Source of the DNA: CAYQTE01 sp964420285
Lineage (GTDB): Bacteria; Planctomycetota; Phycisphaerae; Tepidisphaerales; Tepidisphaeraceae
Direction: 5' to 3'
Assembly (NCBI GenBank): GCA_964420285.1
Contig: CAYQTE010000141.1
Coordinates: forward strand, 1-6,053
Length of the DNA stretch: 6,053 bases
The notes under the pieces are model-generated. The model saw only the letters and a list, made by a program, of their open reading frames with translations, was not told where the DNA came from and did no database searches. The translations under genes and the position numbers were made by a program. Shown in pieces: positions 1-5,202 of the stretch (position 1 is its first letter; the number at the start of each line of letters is the position of its first letter).

Positions 1-93
1 TGGGATCACGATTATCTCCTCTCACTCATAAGCGGATGAAGATGCGATCGCCCTGCGGGCGAGCGTGCCAGAATTTCCGGGCGACCATCTTTT

Positions 94-135
94 CCTCCTC
101 CCCATGTACCCAGGGGGAGGATAGAGGTGGGGGTT
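94..135 (+). repeat. REP-like hairpin repeat, copy 1 (plus orientation)
   Basis: A hairpin with arms 97-106 and 111-120 around a TACC loop (107-110) has ten positions and a single A104/G113 mismatch. It is followed by a G-rich tail ending GGTGGGGGTT (126-135). The same plan (C-rich arm ending TG, TAC-containing loop, CAGGG-starting G-rich arm, GGGTGnGGGTT-like tail) recurs at 187-225 in opposite orientation and at 5005-5045. Three copies in 6 kb, all outside genes, support a dispersed intergenic repeat. It resembles REP/BIME elements in plan; I cannot assign it to a named family. Confidence 0.6.
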
Positions 136-186
136 CTTTGCCAAAGGCTCTGTCCAGTCGGAGCCGCGACCAACGCCACAGCGGTC

Positions 187-225
187 AACCCCCACCCAGC
201 CCTCCCCCTGCGTACAGGGAGAGGG
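187..225 (-). repeat. REP-like hairpin repeat, copy 2 (minus orientation)
   Basis: Arms 200-210 and 215-225 pair at ten of eleven positions around a four-base CGTA loop (211-214), with one mismatch (205/220). Read on the minus strand, the tail (199 down to 187) is GCTGGGTGGGGGTT, matching the tail of copy 1 at 94-135. The two copies therefore face each other, tails inward, about 50 bases apart, like a paired REP (BIME) unit. The 136-186 spacer shows no gene. Confidence 0.65.
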
Positions 226-290
226 GATTAAGAGGCGACCTCGCATGGGCTTACACGTGCCAGGAAAATCGGCCATTCTCTCGCGGGCAA

Positions 291-328
291 AAGCAAAATG
301 GGCGTCGCGGGGTTGGCGCGACGCCCAT
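291..328 (-). terminator. Rho-independent terminator of the downstream porin gene
   Basis: A perfect 12-bp stem (298-309 with 317-328) encloses a 7-base loop. On the minus strand it is followed by TTTGCTTTTG, a modest interrupted T tract. It begins 28 bases past the TGA stop of the porin gene at 356-1603. The stem core GGCGTCGCG is shared with the terminator after the paralogous porin (1662-1702), so the two terminators probably come from one duplicated unit. Confidence 0.85.
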
Positions 329-355
329 GAAGAGTATTGACCATTGCCCGGGAAC

Positions 356-1603
356 TCAGAACTGCATGATCAGGTCCGAGGCGAGGTTAAGCTGGCCGTG
401 TTCGCCGGTGTCGAAGATCGGCTTGGTCGCGTAGTCGTAGCGGATTTCCGGGCGGATTTCCAACCACTTGAGCACTTTGTCGTTGGCGAAGGGAATATAG
501 GTGACGCCGAGAGTGGCCGAGTAGATGCTGGCATGCGCGCCGGTGCCCAGCGTGAAGCCGTTGGTATCGTCATACCATTCCAGCCGGGCGTTGGCGGTCA
601 GCGTGTTCTTGATCAGGTTGTACCCGGCGTACCCGGCGATGCCGTACCACTGCCCGGCGTGATTGCCGGGCTTGTTGATGGCATGGGGCGCGTCGCCGTA
701 ATCAATGCCGGCGCCGAAACTGAGCTGATCGGACATGGTGTAGTTGCCATAGAGATCCAGCAGCGTCCACCAGTCGGAGTCATCGGCCTTGAGGCCCTCG
801 ACGGCCGGGCCGACGCCCCTGGGCGCTTCGGGGCCTTCGGTCAGCCCGCCGGCAAACGACAGGGATTTGGTCGGCGTGTATCGCACCTGGGCGATGAAAT
901 CGGGATCGCCGTTGGTGTCCTTGAGTGACTGGTTCCAGCCACGGGTGATGCCGGCCATGGCCTTCCACTGCGAATTGAGGGCCACGTTGGCATTGACGCC
1001 GGTAAAGGTGGCCGGGATGTGATCAAACTGGTTGCTGTGGCTGTAGAGCGCGTTTCTCCACGGGTTGATGTGCTCGTAGCCCAGCGTGTCGCCGAACTTA
1101 CCGGCGTTGACGATCACGCCGTTCAGCACGGGGATGTTGAAGCTGAGGTAGGCCTGATCGATATCGGCCTGGTCCTGCGGGCCGCCAAAGGGCGGAATGG
1201 CGCGATTGTCCATCATGCCGTTGGAATGGAAGAAGCTGTAATCGGAGCCGAATCCGCCTTCGAGGGTAAAGCCCCAGTCGAAGTCCTTCCCGCTGGGTTT
1301 GGGCTCGCGGAAGATCGTGAGATCGGCCTGATCGAGGAAGAGGCGATTCTTCAGGTAATCGAAGAAGCTGTACGTCGGCCCCTCGGCGATGCGCGGGGAA
1401 TTGGGGTCGTACATGTAGCCGGCTTCAATATACCCCTGAACCTGAATGGGCATGCTCTTGGCGCCCATCATGTCCAGTGCCTGGGTCAGCGGCTGCTCGA
1501 CTGTCGGCGACACCGGCTGCGGTGATGTGTCTTGTGCCCGTGCGTAGGAACCAATAGCCAACATGGCCGCCGCCATGCAGACCACACCTTTGCGAACGAT
1601 CAT
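356..1603 (-). CDS. Outer-membrane beta-barrel porin, BBP2/OmpL-like (downstream paralog)
   Basis: Predicted 415-residue outer-membrane beta-barrel protein. I place it in the putative beta-barrel porin-2 (OmpL-like, PF07642-type) group from overall pattern: the GKF..LGYE.INP segment (168-181), the GITRGWNQS..DTNGDP stretch (218-234), alternating barrel strands and a C-terminal Phe (MQF) typical of BAM substrates. Residues 1-23 form a signal peptide (basic MIVRKG, hydrophobic MAAAMLAIGSY, ARA cleavage site). The start is taken at 1603, not at an in-frame ATG 60 bases upstream, because AAGGAG lies six bases before it and the signal peptide matches the paralog. It is the second gene of a tandem pair and is clearly homologous over its whole length to the 1730-3052 product. 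It lacks that protein's Pro/Ala-rich linker, and its signature segment is altered (KFGDTLGYEHINPWRN). Substrate is unknown; a passive pore is an inference. Confidence 0.88.
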   Translation of the reverse strand: MIVRKGVVCMAAAMLAIGSYARAQDTSPQPVSPTVEQPLTQALDMMGAKSMPIQVQGYIEAGYMYDPNSPRIAEGPTYSFFDYLKNRLFLDQADLTIFREPKPSGKDFDWGFTLEGGFGSDYSFFHSNGMMDNRAIPPFGGPQDQADIDQAYLSFNIPVLNGVIVNAGKFGDTLGYEHINPWRNALYSHSNQFDHIPATFTGVNANVALNSQWKAMAGITRGWNQSLKDTNGDPDFIAQVRYTPTKSLSFAGGLTEGPEAPRGVGPAVEGLKADDSDWWTLLDLYGNYTMSDQLSFGAGIDYGDAPHAINKPGNHAGQWYGIAGYAGYNLIKNTLTANARLEWYDDTNGFTLGTGAHASIYSATLGVTYIPFANDKVLKWLEIRPEIRYDYATKPIFDTGEHGQLNLASDLIMQF

Positions 1604-1609
1604 GAATAT

Positions 1610-1632
1610 CTCCTTCCCTCCGCCAAGAGGGA
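1610..1632 (-). promoter_or_regulatory. Leader hairpin abutting the Shine-Dalgarno of the downstream porin
   Basis: On the minus strand TCCCTC (1632-1627) pairs perfectly with GAGGGA (1620-1615) around a TTGGCG loop. The Shine-Dalgarno AAGGAG (1615-1610) follows immediately, with six bases to ATG. The same hairpin, with a one-base shorter loop, sits at the same place before the paralogous porin, while sequence further upstream is unrelated. Retention of the stem suggests a role in translation or mRNA stability; recent duplication alone could also explain it. Confidence 0.5.
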
Positions 1633-1661
1633 TGTGAATTGGCAACTGAACTGCCCTCTGC

Positions 1662-1702
1662 AAAAAAACAAAGGCGTCGCGGAGTTGCCGTCCGCGACGC
1701 CT
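1662..1702 (-). terminator. Rho-independent terminator between the two porin genes
   Basis: A perfect 12-bp stem (1672-1683 with 1691-1702, AGGCGTCGCGGA and its complement) has a 7-base loop. On the minus strand it is followed by TTGTTTTTTTG, giving a strong intrinsic terminator. It lies 27 bases past the TAG stop of the upstream porin and 58 bases before the start codon of the downstream porin. I see no convincing -35/-10 pair between it and that start codon, so the second gene may depend on readthrough. Confidence 0.92.
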
Positions 1703-1729
1703 GAGGAATTGTCAAGTTCTCATGGGAAC

Positions 1730-3052
1730 CTAATACTGCATGATGACGTCAGCAGCGAGGTTGAGCTGGCCATGCTGGCCCGGGCCCTCGCCGGTATCAA
1801 AGATCGGCTTCGTGGCGTAGTCATACCGAATCTCGGGCCGGATTTCCAGCCACTTAAGATACTTGTCGCCGGGGACCGGAACGTAGGTCACGCCCACGGT
1901 GGCCGAGTAGACGCTGGCATGAACGCCGGCCAGCGTGAAGCCGTCGGTATCGTCATACCATTCGAGACGGCCGTTGGCGGTCAGCGTGTCCTTGATCAGG
2001 ACATACTTGGCGTAGCCGGTGATGCCGTACCACTGAGCGGCGGCGTTGCTGGTCGGGCCAAAGTGGGGCTTGGACCGGGGGGCATCGCCGTAGTCGGCGC
2101 CAGCGCCGAAGCTGAGCTGGTCGGACATGGTGTAGCTGGCATCCAGATCGATGACCGTCCACCAGTGGGAATCATCGCCCTTGAGAGCCTGGACGCCGCG
2201 GCCGACGCCGTGTGGCGCCTGCGGGCCTTCAGACAGATTGCCGGTGAACGACCAGGTGCTGTTGGGGGTGAAAACAACCTGACCGATGAAGTCAGGATCG
2301 CCGTTGGAGTCCTTGAGGGACTGGTCCCAGCCGCGGGTGATGCCGGCCATGGCGGTCCACTGCGAATTCAGAGCGGTCTTTGCGGTGATGCCGGTCTGCG
2401 TGAACGGAATCGCATAAAGGAACGCGTAGCTGTGGCTGTACAGCGGATTGGTCGTCGGATTGATGGTTTCGTAACCCAGCGGGGTGACGAACTTACCGGC
2501 GTTGAGGATGATGCCGTTCATCGCCGGGATATTAAAGCTGAGGTACGCCTGATCGATATCCGACTGGTTCTGCGGAGGACCGCCGGCGCGATTGTCCATC
2601 ATGCCGTTGGAATGGACGAACGTATAGTCCGATCCATATCCGCCTTCCAGCATGAAGCCCCAGTCGAAGTTCTTGCCGCTGGCCACGGGCGTGCGCAAGA
2701 TCTGGAGATCGGCCTGGTCGAGGATGAAGCGGTTCTTATAGCCCTCGAAGCCGTTGAACGTCGTTCCTTCGGCGATGCGGGGGGCGTTGGTGTCATACAT
2801 GTAGCCCGCTTCGACATAACCCTGGATAACGAACGGCAGCTTGATCCCGGCGCTATCCATCATCTGCGCCAGGGGCTGTTCATTGGAAGCTGGTGCGGCG
2901 GGCGCCGGCATGGCTGGCGCTGGTGTCACGTCCAGCGTCATCGGCGATACCGTGACTTGCGAGACGGGCTGCGACGAATTGTCTGCCCACGCGTATGAAC
3001 CAATGGCCAGCACGGCCGCCGCCATGGTGACCAAACCTTTGCGAACTATCAT
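1730..3052 (-). CDS. Outer-membrane beta-barrel porin, BBP2/OmpL-like (upstream paralog)
   Basis: Predicted 440-residue outer-membrane beta-barrel protein of the same BBP2/OmpL-like kind as the 356-1603 product. Residues 1-23 are a signal peptide (MIVRKG, MAAAVLAIGSY, cleavage after AWA). Residues about 31-58 are a Pro/Ala-rich linker (VTPAPAMPAPAAPAS) absent from the paralog. The barrel follows from about 74 and ends in an aromatic residue (MQY). The segment at 187-208 (KFVTPLGYETINP..NPLYSHS) and GITRGWDQS..DSNGDPDF (237-255) look like intact family signatures. The start at 3052 is supported by GAGGAG six bases upstream. Both paralogs keep long identical stretches, for example WLEIRPEIRYDY and KPIFDTGE near the C-terminus. 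It is first in the tandem pair and ends at its own terminator. It probably forms a pore or sits structurally in the outer membrane; the solute is unknown. Confidence 0.9.
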   Translation of the reverse strand: MIVRKGLVTMAAAVLAIGSYAWADNSSQPVSQVTVSPMTLDVTPAPAMPAPAAPASNEQPLAQMMDSAGIKLPFVIQGYVEAGYMYDTNAPRIAEGTTFNGFEGYKNRFILDQADLQILRTPVASGKNFDWGFMLEGGYGSDYTFVHSNGMMDNRAGGPPQNQSDIDQAYLSFNIPAMNGIILNAGKFVTPLGYETINPTTNPLYSHSYAFLYAIPFTQTGITAKTALNSQWTAMAGITRGWDQSLKDSNGDPDFIGQVVFTPNSTWSFTGNLSEGPQAPHGVGRGVQALKGDDSHWWTVIDLDASYTMSDQLSFGAGADYGDAPRSKPHFGPTSNAAAQWYGITGYAKYVLIKDTLTANGRLEWYDDTDGFTLAGVHASVYSATVGVTYVPVPGDKYLKWLEIRPEIRYDYATKPIFDTGEGPGQHGQLNLAADVIMQY

Positions 3053-3058
3053 AAATGA

Positions 3059-3081
3059 CTCCTCTCCCTCGCCAAGAGGGA
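3059..3081 (-). promoter_or_regulatory. Leader hairpin abutting the Shine-Dalgarno of the upstream porin
   Basis: On the minus strand TCCCTC (3081-3076) pairs with GAGGGA (3070-3065) around a TTGGC loop, followed by the Shine-Dalgarno GAGGAG (3064-3059), six bases before ATG. It corresponds to the element at 1610-1632. The stem stops just short of the ribosome site, so it would leave that site open in the simple fold. Confidence 0.5.
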
Positions 3082-3385
3082 AAATGGCCTATCGAGGCAA
3101 CCCAACAACCCGCTGACCGCAAACCAAGTGCCACATTGGAGGCCACGACCCGGAAGTCTGGCGGCCTTTGCCATAGGAGCGAGTGGCCGGCGGGGTACAC
3201 GGCACACTCCTGGCTCATACTGCTGCGTAGATTCGCGCTCTGCTCACTACGCTGGACAATCATCGGCGAGCAACCTCGACTTTGTTGAAAATCGAAGTAT
3301 TTGCATTACGTTAACCTCTTGCCTCGACAGACTGCAACCCCCTTCCCTCCCAACTGGCGGATCACTGATTTGCAAGTTTATTGTA

Positions 3386-3415
3386 ATCATAGTGTTACGA
3401 CAAATAAGTTGCCAA
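3386..3415 (-). promoter_or_regulatory. Candidate sigma-70-type promoter for the porin pair
   Basis: On the minus strand TTGGCA (3415-3410) and TATGAT (3391-3386) are separated by 18 bases, each a five-of-six match to the TTGACA/TATAAT consensus. It lies in the AT-rich patch. Transcription would start near 3379, giving a leader of about 325 bases before the upstream porin. I found no comparably good pair closer to the gene, but AT-rich DNA yields chance matches. Confidence 0.4.
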
Positions 3416-3476
3416 ATACTTCCCAAAAAAAGTTATTAACAGGGTCTTAATATCCGGACGTGAAAATGTCTTTTCC

Positions 3477-3493
3477 TTGCCACCGCATGGCAA
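3477..3493. promoter_or_regulatory. Inverted repeat TTGCCA-N5-TGGCAA, possible operator
   Basis: A perfect inverted repeat of six-base arms (3477-3482 and 3488-3493) with a CCGCA centre lies about 250 bases upstream of nadA and within the AT-rich divergent region. It has the size of a dimeric repressor site. It does not match a NAD-biosynthesis regulator motif I can name with confidence, and an arm of six bases is expected about once or twice by chance in a window this long. Confidence 0.2.
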
Positions 3494-3740
3494 AATCGCA
3501 AGAAATTTGGAAAATTCCGCCTCCACCTAAACGCTTGATGGTAAATAGGTTATGTGATGCAGACCACCGCGGATTGCCATCTCCCCATCAACAACCGGCC
3601 GTCCCACTGGCCAAAACAGCCAATACACCTTGGTAGAGATGCTCCCCGCGCGTGCTCTATGACACTGTTCGAACTACAATTATCCGACGACGCCTCAGCC
3701 GCACCTCGCCCAAGGGCGCGGCGGATTGGTCGGGTTTGCT

Positions 3741-4931
3741 ATGAAAAACGTCTGGCAACAGCCATTGTCGGAAACTTATCGCCGGCTCTCCGACGACGCC
3801 CTCCGCTCACGCATCCGCGCCGCGCGAGCGGCCCTGGGCTCAAGCCTGGTCATTCTCGGCCACCATTATCAGCAGGACGATGTCGTCGAGTTCGCCGACT
3901 TCGCCGGCGACAGTTTCGAACTCTCTCGCCGCGCCGCCGCTCAAAAAAACATCCGCTACGTCGTCTTCTGCGGCGTGCATTTCATGGCCGAGTCGGCCGA
4001 TATTCTCACCCCGCCCGATGTGCAGGTGATCCTCCCCGACCTGGGCGCCGGCTGCTCGATGGCCGACATGGCCAACATGGATCAGGCCGTCGAGTGCTGG
4101 GAACAAATCCAACAGCTCTGCCCCCACTCCACTCTCGTGCCGATCACCTACATCAACAGCTCCGCGGCCGTGAAATCATTCGTCGGCGAACACGGCGGCG
4201 CCGTCTGCACCAGCAGCAACTGCCGCCAAGTCCTCCAATGGGCTTTGGCCGGCGGCGCTGCCTCCACCACCGCGCCCTGCAATGACTCACAGGGTAACGC
4301 CGACCCGCCCGCCCCACCGGCCGTCAATCCCGATATCAAGGTTTTGTTCCTCCCCGATCAGCACCTCGGCCGGAACACCGCCTACGACATGGGCTTCCCA
4401 TTGGACAGCATGGTGGTCTGGGATCCGACGCTCGATTTGGGCGGCAACGCCGCCGAGGCGCTGGCTCGATCCAAATTCATCTTGTGGAAGGGGCATTGCT
4501 CGGTACACCAGCTTTTCCGGCCGGAACACATCGAGCAGGTCCGCCAACGCTATCCCAATATGAAGGTGATCGTGCATCCGGAATGTCGGTGGGAGGTCGT
4601 GCGTCAGGCCGATCTATCCGGCAGCACGTCGATGATCGTCCGCACCATCGACGCCGCCCCGCCCGGCAGTCAGTGGGCCGTGGGCACCGAGGTTCACCTG
4701 GTCAACCGGCTGGCCCGCCAGCATCCCGAACAGAAGATCATCGTCCTGAGCGATTGCCAATGCCTGTGTACGACGATGTTCCGCATCGACCTGCCGCACC
4801 TGTGCTGGGTTCTGGAGGAACTGGTCAAAGGCAACGTGGTCAACCGCATCCAGGTCGATGACCACACCCGCCAATGGGCGACGGTGGCATTGGAACGGAT
4901 GTTGTCCATCACGGCCGGCGCAGCGCGATAA
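3741..4931 (+). CDS. nadA: Quinolinate synthase NadA
   Basis: NadA condenses iminoaspartate with dihydroxyacetone phosphate to give quinolinate, the cytosolic [4Fe-4S] step of de novo NAD synthesis. Numbering from ATG 3741: H41 and Y43 in GHHYQ, Y137 and N139 in TYINSSAAVK, H279 and E281 in HPEC, and S295-T296 in GST match known active-site positions. Probable cluster cysteines are C105 (GAGCSMAD), C253 (GHCSVHQLF) and C343, the last of CQCLC before TTMFRIDLPHLCWVLE. The length of 396 fits the longer NadA type. Residues about 173-198 are a Pro/Ala-rich insert between the CTSSNC strand and LPDQHLGRN. An in-frame TTG at 3726 would add five residues; ATG was preferred, though neither start has a strong ribosome site. 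The frame is closed by TGA at 3660. No nadB, nadC or aspartate dehydrogenase is adjacent. Confidence 0.96.
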   Translation: MKNVWQQPLSETYRRLSDDALRSRIRAARAALGSSLVILGHHYQQDDVVEFADFAGDSFELSRRAAAQKNIRYVVFCGVHFMAESADILTPPDVQVILPDLGAGCSMADMANMDQAVECWEQIQQLCPHSTLVPITYINSSAAVKSFVGEHGGAVCTSSNCRQVLQWALAGGAASTTAPCNDSQGNADPPAPPAVNPDIKVLFLPDQHLGRNTAYDMGFPLDSMVVWDPTLDLGGNAAEALARSKFILWKGHCSVHQLFRPEHIEQVRQRYPNMKVIVHPECRWEVVRQADLSGSTSMIVRTIDAAPPGSQWAVGTEVHLVNRLARQHPEQKIIVLSDCQCLCTTMFRIDLPHLCWVLEELVKGNVVNRIQVDDHTRQWATVALERMLSITAGAAR

Positions 4932-4958
4932 CGCGATTCCGCCAGCCCCGAGCATCTT

Positions 4959-5022
4959 CCCCTCTCCCTGTACCCCCCATTCCCCCTCGCCCTGTACCGC
5001 CATTCCCCCTCGCCCTGTACCC
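4959..5022 (+). repeat. 23-base tandem repeat of the hairpin-repeat left arm
   Basis: Two full 23-base units (4959-4981 and 4982-5004) and a third partial unit from 5005 share CCCCCTCGCCCTGTACC-like sequence, the first two ending CCATT. The third unit runs on into the full hairpin. The array therefore looks like successive copies of the 5' arm and loop of the REP-like repeat. It starts 28 bases after the nadA stop. Confidence 0.8.
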
Positions 5023-5048
5023 AGGGAGAGGGTCGGGGTGAGGGTTTC
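5005..5048 (+). repeat. REP-like hairpin repeat, copy 3, with G-quadruplex tail
   Basis: Arms 5007-5017 and 5022-5032 pair at ten of eleven positions around a TACC loop. The single mismatch (5012/5027) is at the same stem position as in copy 2. The tail TCGGGGTGAGGGTTT matches the other copies. G-runs at 5024-5026, 5030-5032, 5035-5038 and 5042-5044 meet the usual G-quadruplex pattern. Sitting between convergent genes, the hairpin may block transcription from nadA, although the following T-rich run is poor for an intrinsic terminator. Confidence 0.7.
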
Positions 5049-5182
5049 TTCACCTGCTCGCCTGCTCACCTGATCTACTGCTCTTTTCAGGAGGGCCGGG
5101 GTGACGGTTCTTCTTTCACCTGCTCCCCTGCTCCCCCGCCCTCATTCTCCTGCTCCCCTGCTCCCCCGTTCACCTGTTCTGT
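5049..5182. repeat. CTGCTC/CCTGCTCC repeat tract with a duplicated repeat tail
   Basis: The tract is pyrimidine-rich. A 20-base block of two CCTGCTCC-type units occurs exactly twice (5119-5138 and 5149-5168), and looser units (CACCTGCTCGCCTGCTCACCTG) lie at 5051-5072. Positions about 5086-5135 repeat about 5022-5067: hairpin 3' arm remnant, GGGGTGA tail and CACCTGCTC run occur in the same order. The region thus grew by duplication of the repeat's right half together with its flank. No gene is seen here. Confidence 0.7.
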
Positions 5183-5202
5183 CCCTCCCGGCCGTCAACC
5201 CA

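Larger units (their letters stand above)
1..290. other. Intergenic region without a credible gene
   Basis: Open frames exist on both strands, but they read through the two hairpin repeats and translate to Pro/Arg/Gly-rich sequence without family resemblance. The only other structure seen is a six-base stem with a three-base loop (TCGCCC 48-53, GGGCGA 57-62). It has no T tract and could arise by chance in GC-rich DNA. The region is downstream of the minus-strand porin terminator, so it probably separates the porin unit from a gene outside the window. Confidence 0.5.
3053..3740. other. Long divergent intergenic region between the porin pair and nadA
   Basis: About 690 bases lie between the divergently transcribed porin and nadA starts. 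Positions 3082-3290 are of mixed composition, and the short open frames there resemble nothing I know. Positions about 3290-3560 are clearly AT-richer than the rest of the window and hold the candidate minus-strand promoter and a TTGCCA/TGGCAA inverted repeat. Positions 3560-3740 are GC-richer. A TACAAT hexamer (3675-3680) could be a -10 for nadA, but no good -35 lies before it. I see no tRNA, riboswitch or recognisable gene fragment. Confidence 0.6.

Noticed and set aside
48..62. Six-base stem-loop TCGCCC/GGGCGA
   Set aside because: No T tract on either side and a short stem in GC-rich DNA; not enough for a terminator call.
22..434. Short open frames on both strands at the left edge
   Set aside because: They read through the hairpin repeats and the porin terminator and have no start context or recognisable motif.
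344..928. A 194-codon plus-strand open frame opposite the downstream porin
   Set aside because: Its translation is Val/Gly/Asp-rich without family resemblance and mirrors the porin codons; the minus-strand frame is the real one.
1532..2998. A 488-codon plus-strand open frame opposite the upstream porin
   Set aside because: It is antisense to a well-supported gene with signal peptide, ribosome site and terminator. A similar antisense frame lies opposite the paralog (for example 1019-1525), as expected when a conserved GC-rich sense frame leaves the opposite frame free of stops.
3178..3212. GAGCGAGTGGCCGGCGGGG followed by ACACGG, reminiscent of a 16S rRNA segment
   Set aside because: Only about 25 bases are loosely similar and nothing around them continues the match, so I treat it as coincidence.
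3055..3439. Short plus-strand open frames in the divergent intergenic region
   Set aside because: No ribosome site, no motif, and composition like non-coding DNA. They also overlap the porin leader and candidate promoter.
3554..4285. A 243-codon plus-strand frame overlapping the 5' half of nadA
   Set aside because: Its product is an Arg/Pro/His-rich sequence typical of a shifted reading of a GC-rich gene; nadA in the other frame has every expected motif.
4959..5182. Repeat tract considered as a CRISPR array or phage attachment site
   Set aside because: Units are abutting or irregular with no unique spacers of even length, and there are no cas or integrase genes. It is a low-complexity tandem expansion.
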